64,000 nucleotides of DNA from Eonycteris spelaea (taxonomy: Eukaryota > Chordata > Mammalia > Chiroptera > Pteropodidae). Position 1 is the first letter of the stretch. Every line of letters begins with the position of its first letter. Location: NCBI GenBank assembly GCA_003508835.1, contig PUFA01000287.1:1302001-1366000 (forward strand), in the 5' to 3' direction. Positions 23,291 to 35,854 of this stretch are shown here, piece after piece. The notes beneath the pieces are model-generated. The model was not told the origin of the DNA, searched no databases, and saw only the letters and a list, made by a program, of their open reading frames with translations. Position numbers and translations under genes: made by a program.

Positions 23291-24340
23291 TGAGAGGTAG
23301 GAAGATGCTAGACTTCCTGAAGTGATAGGAAAAATTTATAAACTCTTTGAGGCACAGTCTCTTCCTTAAATTTCTTTGTATACCTCTACCACATACCTCT
23401 CTATTCACAATGGGTACATACTTGCAATCAACATTGTGATGTTGGTGAGGTACACCAGCATTTCTTGATCTAAGAATCAAGATATAATTTTTTATCCTGA
23501 TCACTTTTCAATCCTGGAAATAAAAAGACAATTTGTGATAATTTTTAAAAACATCCTGCCATCTCTTAACTAGTCACTCTTCAGCTTAAAGCATAGCAAA
23601 GGAATTTCTTGAGAATCTATGCCCAAAGTAATTACCTCTTTGTGTGAAAGCCTAACTATGGTATATAAATAGATTTTTAAAATAATTCTGAGACAATAAA
23701 GCACATTATTTGTAAATGGTTACCAAATAGGATACATTTTCTTGATTCATCAAATTTAGCAACAGCATTGTTTTAAAAGTTAGTGAGAAAAAAGCACTCC
23801 AAGATTACTTTTGAAGATGCACAATATATCCTACTAAAAGCGATTATGTTAGAAAAGAGAATCCATATTTATTTGTGAATATTTTCCAAGGCTATCTGTA
23901 GGGATAGGTAGTGTTCAAGATAAGACCATGAGGTGCTGAAGTACCACTACTACCTGCTTACTGCCATTAGAATTTGTTTATACTTTAAAGAGATTACTTA
24001 GATCCTTTATGTTGCGTTGGCTCAGAGAAAGAAATTAAACCCACTTTTACAACCAGAGTTTTCATTTAAGTTGCCCATACTGCACTGTACTTCTTTACAT
24101 GTTTCTTAAACCCTTTGATAACTATTCTCAGCAGTTAAGTAAGAATCCCCCACTATGTCAAAGCAAGGCATCATTTTTCTCCTGCCATTGTCAATGAAGT
24201 TCACTCAGGCAAGAAGTTGGTTTGATTTTGTGCCATCTCAGAAAGAATTCCTAATTTGTGTTGAAAACTTTAAATGGATCTCTTAGATAGTTTTGCTCAT
24301 GGAGAAGAAACACTTTCATGGATCCATAAGAGTTTTCTCT
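23290..24340. other. No recognised element
   Basis: AT-rich DNA without a recognisable gene or repeat. Confidence 0.45.
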
Positions 24341-24344
24341 TGGG

Positions 24345-24720
24345 GCCCGTGAGTTCTGAGAGGTTTCCTTCTTTCCTTTTACACTTTGGAGTCATCTTTG
24401 ATTCCTCCCCATCCCTTGGCATTCATCAACAGGTCCTGTCAATTCTGTCTCTAAAACATATCTCACATCTATCCATTGCTTCCACCTAAGTCCGGGCCTC
24501 TATCATCTCTTATCTTGACTACTATAATAACCTCTCAGCTTGTCTCTCTATGTCTGCTCTTGACCAAAGGACAATTCCTATTTAATATTTTCAATACATT
24601 TTCATTTTACTTTGAATAAATTCGAAGGCTGTAAACCCTAATGAAACTTAACTATTGACATGGTCTGGCTCCTGCCTCTCTCTCTCTCTCTCTAGCCTCA
24701 TTTTGTGTCACTCTCTTCTT
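24345..24720 (-). mobile_element. L2 fragment, antisense, left part
   Basis: 'tgattcctcccc', 'atccattgcttccacctaagtccgggcctctatcatctc', 'cttgactactataataacctctcagcttgtctc' and 'ggctcctgcctctctctctctctctctagcctcatttt' follow L2 in antisense. A (CT)n run of about 20 bp lies at 24677-24697. The element resumes near 25355. Confidence 0.72.
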
Positions 24721-24723
24721 TTG

Positions 24724-25355
24724 ATGCAAGACAGAGTAAATCTCCCCAAGTGGAGATTCAGGTCCTGCACCGAGAGGGAAGGAATTCTAAACTGAGCACA
24801 GGAAAGAATTCAAGTGCACACCAGAGTCAGAGTCAAAAGGAAAGTTTATTAGAGAAGGGATAACATTATATAGTGAGAATGTGTTCTCTTATCAGAAACA
24901 AAGAGTGAGAGAGCTGAGAGAAACAGAAAAGACACTGAGAGAAAGAAAAAAAAAAAACAGACCAAAAGACAAAGACTGAGACCCCAAGTGTTTGGGCAAT
25001 TCAGTTTATATATCATTCTTAGTTTCTATGAATTACAGTTTAAAGATTTTGTTTGACTGTTTTTCTTTGATAGCATGAGCAATGCAGTGTGAAAAATAAG
25101 GGGTATATAGCATAAAAGGCATGCTAACTTTTGTTTTATAGGTTCCCCATGGTTTTGGCTATAGTGACTGAATGTAGCATACAACTTAAAGACCCTATTT
25201 TTCCCTTCACAGTATGGGTAAATGGATTGTTAGTGATTCCAGCAGGAATCTTCCTTTGTTCTCCAGGTTTCTTCATGGTATGGCCATAGAGTTGATCTGC
25301 ACATTGCAGACTTTGAATATAGCTTGATTTAACATTTAGTTCTTAAGCTAGAGCC
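24724..25355 (-). mobile_element. ERV LTR inserted in L2, antisense
   Basis: About 630 bp of non-L2 sequence interrupts the antisense L2. Its left end reads 'tgcaagacagagtaaatctccccaagtggag' and contains 'gtttattag' (antisense AATAAA near 24844-24849), as expected for an antisense LTR. Its body is purine-rich (24900-25000). A right-hand candidate terminus 'cccttcaca' at 25201-25209 would give a shorter LTR. Tcttt occurs next to both outer borders but is too short and common to prove a target duplication. Confidence 0.55.
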
Positions 25356-25680
25356 TCCTAGGTCTTTCTATTCCTCGAATATGCTAAGCTCTTTCAACGC
25401 TCACCTCATGCTGTTCCCTCTGCCTGAAACACTGTTCCCCTTCATCTGGCTATCTCCTTTCCTTTTTGATTGCTTTAATAGTTCCTCCTCAAAGAAGGCT
25501 TTCATGACATTCTGCCCAAAATACAACTCCAACCAATTTATAGATTTTGTCTGTTCACATTTATTTTTAGTTTGTCTCCCCATTAGAACGTAAGCTCTGT
25601 GTGGGCAGAGACATGCCTATTTTGCTTATCTTTATATTTTCATGGCACGAGGCCTCACATGAAAGGCCTGTCATTATTTG
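25355..25680 (-). mobile_element. L2 fragment, antisense, right part
   Basis: 'atatgctaagctctttcaacgctcacc', 'ccctctgcctgaaacactgttcccc', 'aaagaaggctttcatgacattctgcccaaaa' and 'ccccattagaacgtaagctctgtgtgggcagagac' are the classic antisense L2 3' blocks, continuing the L2 from 24720. Confidence 0.85.
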
Positions 25681-28480
25681 TTAAAGATGCAGAAATCCTC
25701 TGTCAGGTTTCCACACATTGGCAGGGTGTCAGATGCTTACCTCTGAGAAACTCTGGCGGGACCTGCCTGCCTAAAAGTATCTATTCTATTACATCTATTA
25801 TGGTTCTGTTGTCCCTTTTACACAATTGGAAATGCTTCTTCAACAGCACTACTTCTCTTCAAAGGCATTGCCTTTGGGAGGTCACTGTTATAAAGCAAAA
25901 TGATCTCAGAAAGAGGTAGGATCTTACATGAGTTCTGTTACCTTCCTTCATTTGTCTATTAGCAGAGGTTAAGTTAGCTTACTGAGCTAGCTAACTTTTC
26001 TCCTTGGAAAGCCCAGAGTGTCTAGGGCAAGATGTACCTGCAGGACAGGTAAGATCTGCAAGAGGGGGTGAAGAATAGGACTGGGCCTGAGTGCTATGAG
26101 AAGCCCAGGAACAGTTTGGTGGATAAACATACTGAAAAGGGATGACAAACTTCTCCAGATTCAACATTTGACATTGAGACAGCCTTATTCACCAATCCTC
26201 CCATCTCTGATTGGAATGTGACAAGGAAACTCCTTTTGACAGTTGAGAAATAGCAAATAGCTTCAGCTTCAATTTGCCTCTACAGAGAAGAACCTTGAAG
26301 CTCTTTTTCCTGGGGAGACAAAGAACCAAAATGTACTTAGCCTTATCCAACTGTCCTCCATGGTCCTCTCTCAATGACTGGCAGTGATACAAAGGTAATT
26401 TTAACCCAGGCTTATAGTTTTTTCTGCTTTAAACTAGAAAATGAGGTTTTAAAAGCAGGAGCTTTTTTTAGAGAAGGGATAACATTCCATAGCTACTTTT
26501 TGGCTTTTAAATGTTCACTAACCTTGGCCATTTTTACCAGGGCTAACATTTTCTAATCCTAGGCATGTTCCCTTCTTCTACCACCTTTTACCTCAGGAAA
26601 AAAAAAAAAAGTCCCATAAGAACCAAATGGAAGAAGGTTATAGTCAGGGACTCATGAAGGGAACATTCTAATGAAGGTTGGGCGTGACAAGTTTGCACAC
26701 ATGTAACTGAAGCCATTTAAAACTTGATTAGAATATATTCACTGAAAGATGTAAACTTTGTAGGTGGCCAAGGTGAACCTGAATGAAGTTAGAATTCAAA
26801 GGCTTCAAACTTTGGCACTGTAACTGGGAACACTCCACTGGGCATTTCAACCTTGAGGTCTCCCACCAGTGAAGCTGCCTTAAGAAATGTCTCTGTAATG
26901 GGCCTGAGCCCTGACATTGAATTCAGATGCACAGGGTGTCTCATATTTCGTTATTCTGTGTGTCACATCTGGTATGGTGCTTTGTTTACCAGTGCCTTTA
27001 ACAAATCTTGCTCTCGTTTACTTGGAGTATAGGGTACCTATAAGATAACCCCTGGTGCATAAGATCTGGTACAAGCCTTGTAATTTTCTGGTCTCCAGTT
27101 TATGTTATTGGGCCCTGCTTGCAAACAAGAGGATGGACTCCTGGGCTCATCCCAGGTTTGCCATTTCTTGTTACCCTCCTCTGTGAAAATCTATCCATCT
27201 GGCATTTTGTTCCTCCTTGCTAGGATTAGAACAGCTGAATCCCTCCTTGGACCATTGGTTCCCTTGGGAACTGACAATAGTCAAGGAAGTGAAGCCGTGG
27301 TAGCTCCTCTGGTATCCAGGTGGTGAGCTCTATAGAGGTACGCCCCTACTTTGGCTGTAACCTGCAGGTCCATGCCAGGAAGAGCATGAACCATCTCAAA
27401 CACACTCATGGAAGTTCCACAAAGTTCTACTAAAGGAAATCTGTAGAAACCTTGCCTTACTCTGACTAACATGCTACTCTGAGAACATAATGATGATGAA
27501 TTTGGTGTGGTAGCTTTAAGGAATGTGCTCAGACAAGAACTGACATATTAAGTATTCACAGCTTAATTTCCAAACAGCCAAGTCTCAGCTACTTTGTGAA
27601 TTCAAGCCACCCCTCATTGCTCATCAGTGCCCTTGTTTACCCTTCCACTCAAATACCCCATTCTGTCTTCTCTACATTTAATCTCTGTGTTTCTCCTGAA
27701 TATAATTTTTGTCTTTTTCCTTACTCTGCATTCACAGATAACTCTCAGCATAAACTCCATCTAATTCTACCTTATGTGTTTAATATTATCAATTCCCTTT
27801 TGGTAAATTATCTTTAAGCTAATTGTATTTTTCATTGTTTTATTTTCCATTTTGCTTTTTAAGCAGGAAGATGAGGTAATAACAGTTGCATGGACTGCTG
27901 CTAAAGTATAACTTTTGTCATAAACTAAGACAAGGTGGGAGTGGGGGGAATAACTTTTCACCTTAACATTGGCTTATGAGGACAGGCTTAGAGGCTTTTA
28001 AAATGCCTAAGCCTAACATCCTGTAACTTATAAAAAATCCTAGGCTTAAATCTTCACCTTTCTCTTCAGGATAACAGTGAACATAGTCACAATGACAGCT
28101 CAGAATTGCTAGAGGATTAATATTAATAATAATGAATCAGGCACTAAATGAAGACCATTACTCTGTGATTAAACTTATAAAGTAACTTGGCTTTCTATAA
28201 TTTGTATACACTGCATAATATGGGGAGAAAAAATGTGACAGAAAGGTTTACCTAATAAAGAGGTTCTCAGTATAAAAACATAAGGTTTAACTCGAAAATC
28301 CTTAAAAATATGGCTCGCATTATGAATCTCACAGAGCAAAGGTTAATCTAAGAATCTATAATTATCATTAGAATTTGAAGTATGCCATATGGGATTTCTA
28401 AACACTCAAAAACTGAAAAATTTCCACAAACAGGACTTTGATATTTTTATCTTAGTGTGTAAGTCATTGTAGTAAAAAAA
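25680..28480. other. No firm element
   Basis: A mix of AT-rich DNA and a slightly GC-richer stretch (26820-27480). Several 60-106 codon readings on both strands carry no recognisable domain, and no splice-flanked exon was evident. A13 run at 26599-26611. Confidence 0.4.
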
Positions 28481-28489
28481 TTTATAATG

Positions 28490-29145
28490 TCTTTACTGGA
28501 CGCTAACATGACTCTTGGGCTCTGGTTAAACAAGGATGTATAAAGCATAGTTCTTGGAGGAGGACAGACATGTAGGCAGTAATGACAGTATACAGGGTAA
28601 TGAGTGCTTTGGGAGGTCTAGGAAAAAGCAGCAAATTTTAGTTGAGGTTAAAAAGGACTTCGAAGAAGAAGTTACATTTAAGCTAGTTCATTAGGTATAT
28701 GAAGTGGATGAAGGTTATTCCAAGCAAAAAGAACAGAGACACAGAAACACAAAAAGAGTTTGGAATGGCAAGAGGGCAGAGCATGTGTGAGGTAAGGTAG
28801 AAGTAGAGTAGAGTAGAAGGTATAGATAGACAGAGGCCAGCTTATAAAGGGCTTGATCATTTTTCCAAAGGAATCTAAACTTGATCCCTCTGATAAGGGG
28901 ATTCACCAATTTTAGAAATGTCACTAGGAGTAGTCTCAACTGGAGAAGAGTAAGACTGATGGCATGAAAACTAACTAGAATATTACACTAGTCCAAGATA
29001 GAGATAATAGGGACATGAATTAAGTAATGGAAGTGGCAGGAAAAGAGAAAAAAATATTAGAAAGGTTTTAAGAAATGAGCAGACAGCTTGGTGATCGATT
29101 GGAAAAAGAATATGAGAAAGGAGGAGGATATAGAATGGCATTTTT
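28490..29145 (+). mobile_element. L2 fragment
   Basis: 'gttattccaagcaaaaagaacagagacacagaaacac', 'ggaatggcaagagggcagagcatgtgtgagg', 'aggccagcttataaagggcttgatcatttttccaaaggaatctaaacttgatccc' and 'gatagagataatagggacatgaattaagtaatgg' follow the L2 3' third in order on the plus strand. Confidence 0.82.
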
Positions 29146-29159
29146 ATCTACTTCCTTGA

Positions 29160-29695
29160 TGTAACTCTGCATCCCGGTGTGGGGGAGGAAAAATATTTTT
29201 CCTTCTACCTTCTAAGTTCTCTTTGCTGGTCTAATAATCAAATTTACATGAGACAGATTAACACAAAAATGTATTATGTATGTACATTTGGGGTTCCATA
29301 AAAATATGAGACCCTAGGACAGATTGAGCAGTTGAGGTATATTTGTCATCTGAGCTAAGGAGGAGGGAGTGGGTTATGGTTTAGGACTTAAAAGGGCAGG
29401 AATGCAATTCCCATGGAGATAGAAAAGCAAATGTTGATGGGCCATCTTTAACAATAGGACACAGAGAGGGCTTTTATCAATTGGGCCTTTCTAGGTTCCT
29501 CCCTATCTATCACATGCTAGTTTATATTAAACTATAGTTATCTATGACAATAGTTGCCTTCTGGAGCAGTTCTTCTATCTAAATTCTTTTAAGTAGTTAG
29601 AGAGGGTGGAGGGGGCAAGATAAAAAGGCTTTTCCTGAGTCTTCCTTCTCTTAAAAATAACCAGGATGAGACAGTAAGTAAAAAAAAAAAATGAC
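29160..29695 (-). mobile_element. Probable LTR-type fragment, antisense, next to HAL1-like copy 2
   Basis: Runs from 'ggaggaaaaatatttttccttctacctt' through 'atgagacagattaacacaaaaatg' and 'aaagggcaggaatgcaattcccatgg' to 'ttttcctgagtcttccttctcttaaaaataacc'. It is not L2 or L1 and resembles known antisense mammalian LTRs, but the family name is not certain. Its left edge carries an 18-bp sequence repeated inside the HAL1-like element at 30025. Confidence 0.4.
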
Positions 29696-29696
29696 G

Positions 29697-32092
29697 TAGA
29701 TGATAGAGGTTCTGTTCATCTCTCTGGCAACCAAATTAAACTTGTGACAGAAACAAGGAGCAAACAGCAAGGAAAATTGCCTGGGATATAGAAGAATAAG
29801 CCATACAACTAGGGAGAAATCTAAGAAGCATCCTGCAACAGCAGAAGGTAGGACAGGTCGAGGATGCTAGCCTTCTGGGTCTCAGCGACTGAGTGGGACC
29901 CAGTTGGTAGCAGTGGCAGTGGCAGAAGCCTCTTAAAGGTGCCACATCCATAAGCAGACTTTCACAGTGATGGATCTGCTCACTCTGAGCACCAGCACCA
30001 GTTCAGCTGCGCACAAGGGACAGCTGTAACTCTGCATCCCGGGGACTTACAGGGAAACACTGAGTTGTCGGAGTGAGGGCTGAGGGGAGACTCGCTCTGT
30101 ACAGAAGTTCTGGTGGTACCCATTGTTCCTCTGTTGAGCCCTCCACCATCCCAGTGCATGGAGCCAGCCTGCCATAGCAGATGTCATCGAACTAGATAAC
30201 AGAGGATGTTCCTCCCAAAGGATTCCCTGAAACTCTGCATCCCCCAACTAGTGGTCCCACACAAGCCACATTCAGTTATGTCCTCAGCAAGTCTGGTGCT
30301 CCTTGCTGAGTCAACTTCAAAACTCACACTGGTGGCAGCTGACCTCAGTTTCTGGTGTGGTTTCTTGAGGCAGCTATAAGCAGAGTGTCTGTGGATTGCT
30401 TAATGAAATTTAATGGGTGGCCCCGGAGGGGCAGAGGCTGTGCTAAATTTGGCCTGAGGCTGAACCTGTCTTAGGACTGTGCCACTGAACACCTACCACA
30501 CAAAGCCACATGAATAAGACCAGGAGACTAAGAGCTTTGCTTATTACATAGAAATAGACATGGAAAGGCAGCCCAAAATAGGTAGACAAAGAAGCAGAAA
30601 CCATATGAGAGAACAGAACTGAGATCCAGAAATAATAGAGTCAAGCAATCTAACAGATGCAGAGTTCAAAAACACTGGTTACAAGGATGCTTAATGAACT
30701 TTTGGGAAGGGTAAGATGAATTCAATGAGAACTTCAGTAGAGAGATAAAAAACATAAAAATAGAAATTATAAAAGGGAACTAGTCAGAAATGAAGAACAC
30801 ATTATCTGAGATGAGAAGTATATTAAATGGAACAAACAGAATGAATAAAGAGGAGGATCAATGACCTATATAGAGGATGGGAAAACCAAGAACACTCAAT
30901 CAGAATGGCAAGACAAAAGAAGCCAAGACTATAATAATAATTTAAGGAGACTATGGAACATTATTAAGTGTAAAAATATTCATGTCTTAGGGGTACACGG
31001 AAAAAAAAAGATGTTGAAGAGCTATTTGAAGAAATAATGATGGAAAACTCCCTCACTTGGTGAAGGAAATAGACATACAACCCCAGGAAGCTCAGAGAGT
31101 CCCCAAAACCAGGAACCCAAAGAGGCCTACACACCAAGACACATCATAATTAAAATACCAAAGGGTTCAATACAAAGAGAGAATCTTAAAAGCAGCAAGA
31201 GAAAAACACTTAGTTACCTACAAGGGAGTACCTACAAGACTGTCAGCTGATTTCTCAAAAGAAACTATGCAGGACAGAAGGGCTCGACACAAAAATGTTC
31301 AACATGAAGAATACTCAGGATCTATACCAAGAATACTTTATCCAGCAAAGCTATCATTTAGAGTTGAAGGACAGATAAAGAGCTTCCCAGACAAAAATAA
31401 GCTAAAGGAATTTATCACCACCAAGCCAGTAAGTATTACAAAATGTTGGAGGGACTTCCTTAAGAAGAAAGAACATGTATCAAAAACAGGAATAAAGAAT
31501 GGTAAAACTACATTCCTATCAACAAGTACCTCCAATGGAAAAGAATTAAGTACTCACACCAAAGATAGAGTGGCTGAATGGATAAGAAAATAAGACCCCA
31601 TATGTTGCCTACAAGAGACTCACTTCAGATTAAAAGACACACACAAACTAAAAGGAAGGGGTGGGAAAAAGATATTGCTTTGATGGACCTAGAGAGTGTT
31701 GTGCTGAATGAAATGGGTTCAATAGAGAAAGACAAATATGGCATGATTTCATGTACATATGGAATCTAAAGAATAAAATCAATGACAACAGCAAAAGTGG
31801 AAATAAACTCATATATACAGAGAATATTTTAAGAGATACTATATGGAAGGGGGTTGGGGGAGAAAAAAGAGGGTGAAGGGATTGAGAGATGTAGGTGGCT
31901 GGTTGCAGAGTAGATATGGAGATGTAGAGTACAGCATTGGGAAGATGGTTAATAATGTTGCAATTAATATGTGGTGGGAGAAGGGATGCTAGATTTAATG
32001 GGATGATCACTTTGTGAGTTGTGTGGATCTCTGATCAACATGCTGTATGGTTGAGGTTCGTGTGTTGTATGCCAACTATACTGAAAAAAAAA
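29697..32092 (+). mobile_element. HAL1-like LINE-1 (ORF2 deleted), copy 2
   Basis: Homologous to copy 1 (8478-10718) from 'ggttctgttcatctctctggcaaccaa' onward: GC-rich 5' region, ORF1 remnant and ORF1-end/ORF2-start at about 31250-31660. At about 31668-31685 the ORF2-start sequence fuses with the ORF2-end/3' UTR ('ttgatggacctagagagtgttgtgctgaatgaaatggg'). A tail 'actgaaaaaaaaaga' ends it near 32092. It keeps about 50 bp of ORF2-start sequence that copy 1 has lost, so the two are sister copies of one deleted template, not a duplication of one another. Confidence 0.85.
31267..31593 (+). pseudogene. L1/HAL1 ORF1p C-terminal fragment
   Basis: A 108-codon open stretch containing 'ILYPAKLSF', 'GQIKSFPDKNKLKEFITTKP', the C-terminal domain of L1 ORF1p that contacts RNA with its trimer partners. 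Upstream ORF1 is in other frames and broken. It lies inside HAL1-like copy 2. No function is expected. Confidence 0.88.
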
Positions 32093-32395
32093 GATCTCAT
32101 GGAATTGAACAATGTAAATGCAGGCAACTAGTTGTCTATTATAGTTCAATAAAGATGGGGAAAATGTTTAAAAAAATTTTTTTAATGCCTGTTAAGTCCA
32201 GAATGACAGACATATTGTCTTCCCCATGTAGTACTGCTGCTGGTGGTTTAGACTTCATGCCCCAGGACTTGTCCTTTCTGGCTAGCATATGGCTCAATAA
32301 ACCCTTTCTTTCAGAGAGCTCTAGCCCATTAAATGTTTTCTTAACAGAACTCTCAGGGAACTTCCAGTAGCTTAGTATATATGGAGAGAGAGCAG
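32092..32395. other. No recognised element
   Basis: Mixed-composition DNA between the HAL1-like element and the next L2. A 'ctcaataaacc' poly(A)-like motif lies near 32293. No gene was recognised. Confidence 0.4.
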
Positions 32396-32760
32396 GGTTG
32401 TGTGGAGAGGTGACAGTGACAAGAAAGGAAGGACTGGATCATCAAACAAAGAATCTGGATTTCGGAATGAAGGCAATGTGTATATGTGCTTGTGCTGTTT
32501 TGTATACATGTGTGCATGCATGTGTGTGTGTGATCACTGAAAGATTTTAAGCAAATAAAGATTAGATTTGTTTTTAGAAAGATTGGGCTAATGATCATGT
32601 TGAAGATGGATTAGAATAGGAAGGAAACAAGCCCTAATACAGTTAGGGAGACCAATTTAGAGGTCATTAGTAAATTTCAAGCTAGAAATGAGGAATGCCT
32701 GAATAAATTGGAGGCACTAGTAATAGAGAGTTAATAGGAGGCAAAATCAGGAGCTATTTC
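32395..32760 (+). mobile_element. L2 fragment with short (TG)n tract
   Basis: 'tgaaagattttaagcaaataaagattagatttg', 'gatggattagaataggaaggaaacaagccc' and 'ggagaccaatttagaggtcattagtaa' follow L2 on the plus strand. A TG/CATG run sits at 32505-32532. Confidence 0.65.
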
Positions 32761-32939
32761 ATTGGTTTCTGTTGATGGTTCAAACTCTCAAGCCTTCAAC
32801 CTTCTTTTCCATCTATCCCTTAATTACTCAAGGCCAGAAGTCCAAACAACTCTTACACCTCAAAACCCATCCCAGGTGATTGGTTTGCCCATCTGTGATT
32901 TTGCTTAAGCAGCTGCTCACAGGAACCAGGCCTCCTGTA

Positions 32940-33245
32940 GTTAATGGTATAAGTCATTCCCTGAGCACCTGCTGTGATAGGCTTTGTGCAGAGGACATGG
33001 AAATGAGTGAGACATACTGCTCACCCTCTGCAAGCTGAGTGGGAGAAGAAGACAGGCAATCAAACTTAGAAACTCCATAAAGTAAATTATTTGTGACTTC
33101 AAAGGAATCAAAGAAGTACTGTTGCAACACAATATGAAGAAGAGATGACAAACTGCTTGCTTCACAGGAAAAAGACATTTGAGCTGGGTCTGGAAGGGTG
33201 AATGTATGGTAGCCAGGGAGCGCAGGGATAGCATTCAACAAAGAC
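32940..33245 (+). mobile_element. L2 3' fragment
   Basis: 'ccctgagcacctgctgtgataggctttgtgcagaggacatggaaatgagtgagacatactgctcaccctctgcaagctgagtggg' is the L2 3' core. 'gagctgggtctggaagggtgaatgtatgg' follows in the expected order. Confidence 0.8.
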
Positions 33246-33249
33246 ATGC

Positions 33250-35840
33250 ATAGTCAGCTATGAAATTATTTTTTCTTTTTGAAATCTAGCTTAGGTCCAC
33301 AGCCATACTTTGTTACCTAAATTCAGCCTTCTGATTAGGCAGAAGGAAATGATTTCAGCTTGAAAGCAAAAATAAATAATCTTGGAAAACCAAAAATATA
33401 AATGCTATTTATTTCTGGTTCTTCTGTTAATATATAATTAATGTTTAGAAAAAAATCCAGTGGGAAGCTGATTCTAATATTTGAAATGATTGAAGAAACA
33501 GTTTGAGGAGTCTACAAAAACCTGGATCTCCTTTGAGCATATGATGAACAGGACTTTAATAGTTAAAGAAATCTCAGTTCCATTTCTTTCAACGTTAGCT
33601 GTGTCTCTCCTAAATGAGTCAGAAGTTATTTAAAACAGGCACTAAATGTTGTCGCCCTGAAAAGGTGACTTTTGAGTCATGGAAAGGCTTCAGGCAGTGT
33701 GAGTACAATGAATTTAGTCCAGACTAGCAGATGAAATAAAGAGGTTGGGGATATCTGAAGTTTAAAGTTTCCACAGCCATAGCTCCCACATCATATTTCT
33801 TCTTTTAGCTTTTTTATAACACTTAAAATAGCACATGGATTCCAAACCAACTGCACGTATCTTGAGAAAGCAGTGAAAACCTGCCAGAGGCAAACATTAA
33901 ATTTGGTTAACACTGAATGAAGTTATAGAAGCTTTTTTCTGACTCAACCAGTTATAGAGTTGCACTTGCTAAAGATGTAACGTGAGAATTGGGTTTTAGA
34001 AAGAAGGCTAGTAACTGTTTCTTCAGTTTGATATTGAAGTGGAGATAAACCACTTAGCCTCAAAGCTAACAGATAGGTTCATACTCTATAATTGAGGGCT
34101 TAGTATCACGTCTTCTACCTGCTTTTAACCCTTCCGTGGATTATGTAGAGAATACCGAAACAAATTTAAGGTATATTTCCAAAGGGCCACAAGGAACAAA
34201 GAACAATTAATTATACCCTACCCCTCTAAAATGTTACCTAGTTTTGACACTGTCTGCCATTGGCAGAAGGAGTACTCAACGAGGACTGGTAGAGTTAGAG
34301 AATTCTCTGGAAGGCGTAGAGCTCTCCCTGGCCCTGGAGGGATGGAGAAGGAGTTGGAAGAGAGAAGGAAGGCATTCCACTGGTAAGGGAATGGGACAGG
34401 ATAAGGGCTGGCATCGGAGCAGAGGTGAGAATGGCCTGTACAGGAAGGAGGTGGTTTGTCCATGAGTTGGGTTTCTTGGAACACAGGAGTATAAACAAGT
34501 GGGAATGGAGCCCAGTTCTGAAGGTTTAAAAGTTGTACAAAGGGATTAAGATGAGGTAAAGGCAGTAGGAACCATCACATGTTCTTGAACAAGGCCTCAA
34601 AAATAGTAGTAATTATGTGTTTGAACAATTTATCTGGCAGTGTAGTAGAGAATGAATCAGACATGGAAGAAAAAGTTTGGAAATTGTAGCATTTTTCCAA
34701 GTTGTTCAATTCCAGTTGGCCATATGGTGACAATCGAAATGGGGAGGGAAAGAAATTATTTTATTACCTCTTATTTATACAAATATCTCCTTTGAGGAAA
34801 ACCCTGGTGGAGGGGGGGGCGGAATTTGGAAAAATGGTGTCTGATTAGGAATTCTAGGAAAATAGTAAAACAAGTTTAACCATTGAACAATTTGGGAAAT
34901 GTCACTATTGTTCAGTGTTCATGTAACTATACTTTGTTACCTATACTTTGTTAAGGAGCTGATGTTGTCCTTTGAAAATGGCTGGCTTTGCATTCTTGTC
35001 AGTGGAAGCTTAGGCAGCAATGTGATATTTCAACTGGAAATAGAACCGATGTGCATAGGAAATGCAGACTTTCTAAGTTAGAGAAGGAAAACTTAAATCC
35101 AGAGGGAAATGTCTGGAGTTTCTGTGACAGCTGCGTCATGCAGAATCTGCTCTTACCTGGGGGCCATATCTAAATTCTCTACACATTAAACATTTTTTGA
35201 TGTAGCCATTAGGATAATAGGCCCTGTATAATTATACTTTAAAAAGAATTTCCTAAGATTTCTTCTCTTTTCTTCCTTATGTCCTTTAACGCACCCATTG
35301 GATTAATACTAAATTAGAAGAGCAAGTTTCCACTTTTCATTCTTATTTTTATATATCACATTTTAGTTACCCATGAATGTATCTTATGTTAAGCAGCATA
35401 GAATCTTCATCATATTTGAAAATAACCTAATTTCTGTAATGCTCAGTATCAACTTCCTTTTTCAGGCATAATATTAAACTATCGGCAGTGAAAGCTCATG
35501 CCATTCTCAGTGAAAAGTCAAGAGAAGGCCATCTTAGCATTTCTAATACAAATCATTGTTGATGGCCAAAGTTCACCTTAGTTTATTGACATATCTTTTA
35601 AATACAATTTTATAACTGTAAAATAAAGGAACCCTGATGAGCTATATTTTGATAATGCCATGAATATAATTTCATTCTTTCATCTACAAACATTTGAGTG
35701 GCTCCTCTATTGTGACAGCATGTTCAGTTTTGGTGATCCCATTTGACAGGAAAAGGGGCCTCTCCCTATCGTCCATGGCTAATCTGAACCGTCTGCACTC
35801 TGGGTCTCCTTCCTCCCACTTTCTCTGGGTCCTTTATTAA
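33250..35840. other. Mostly unassigned; possible L2 at 34230-34690
   Basis: AT-rich DNA. The purine-rich 34230-34690 part ('ggagaaggagttggaagagagaaggaaggcattccactgg') may be L2. A 13-bp tandem duplication 'ctatactttgtta' is at 34927-34954. No gene was recognised. Confidence 0.35.
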
Positions 35841-35854
35841 AGATTAATTAATTA

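Noticed and set aside
24677..24697. (CT)n run as a separate microsatellite insertion
   Set aside because: It expands a naturally CT-rich part of the antisense L2 consensus, so it is recorded within that element.
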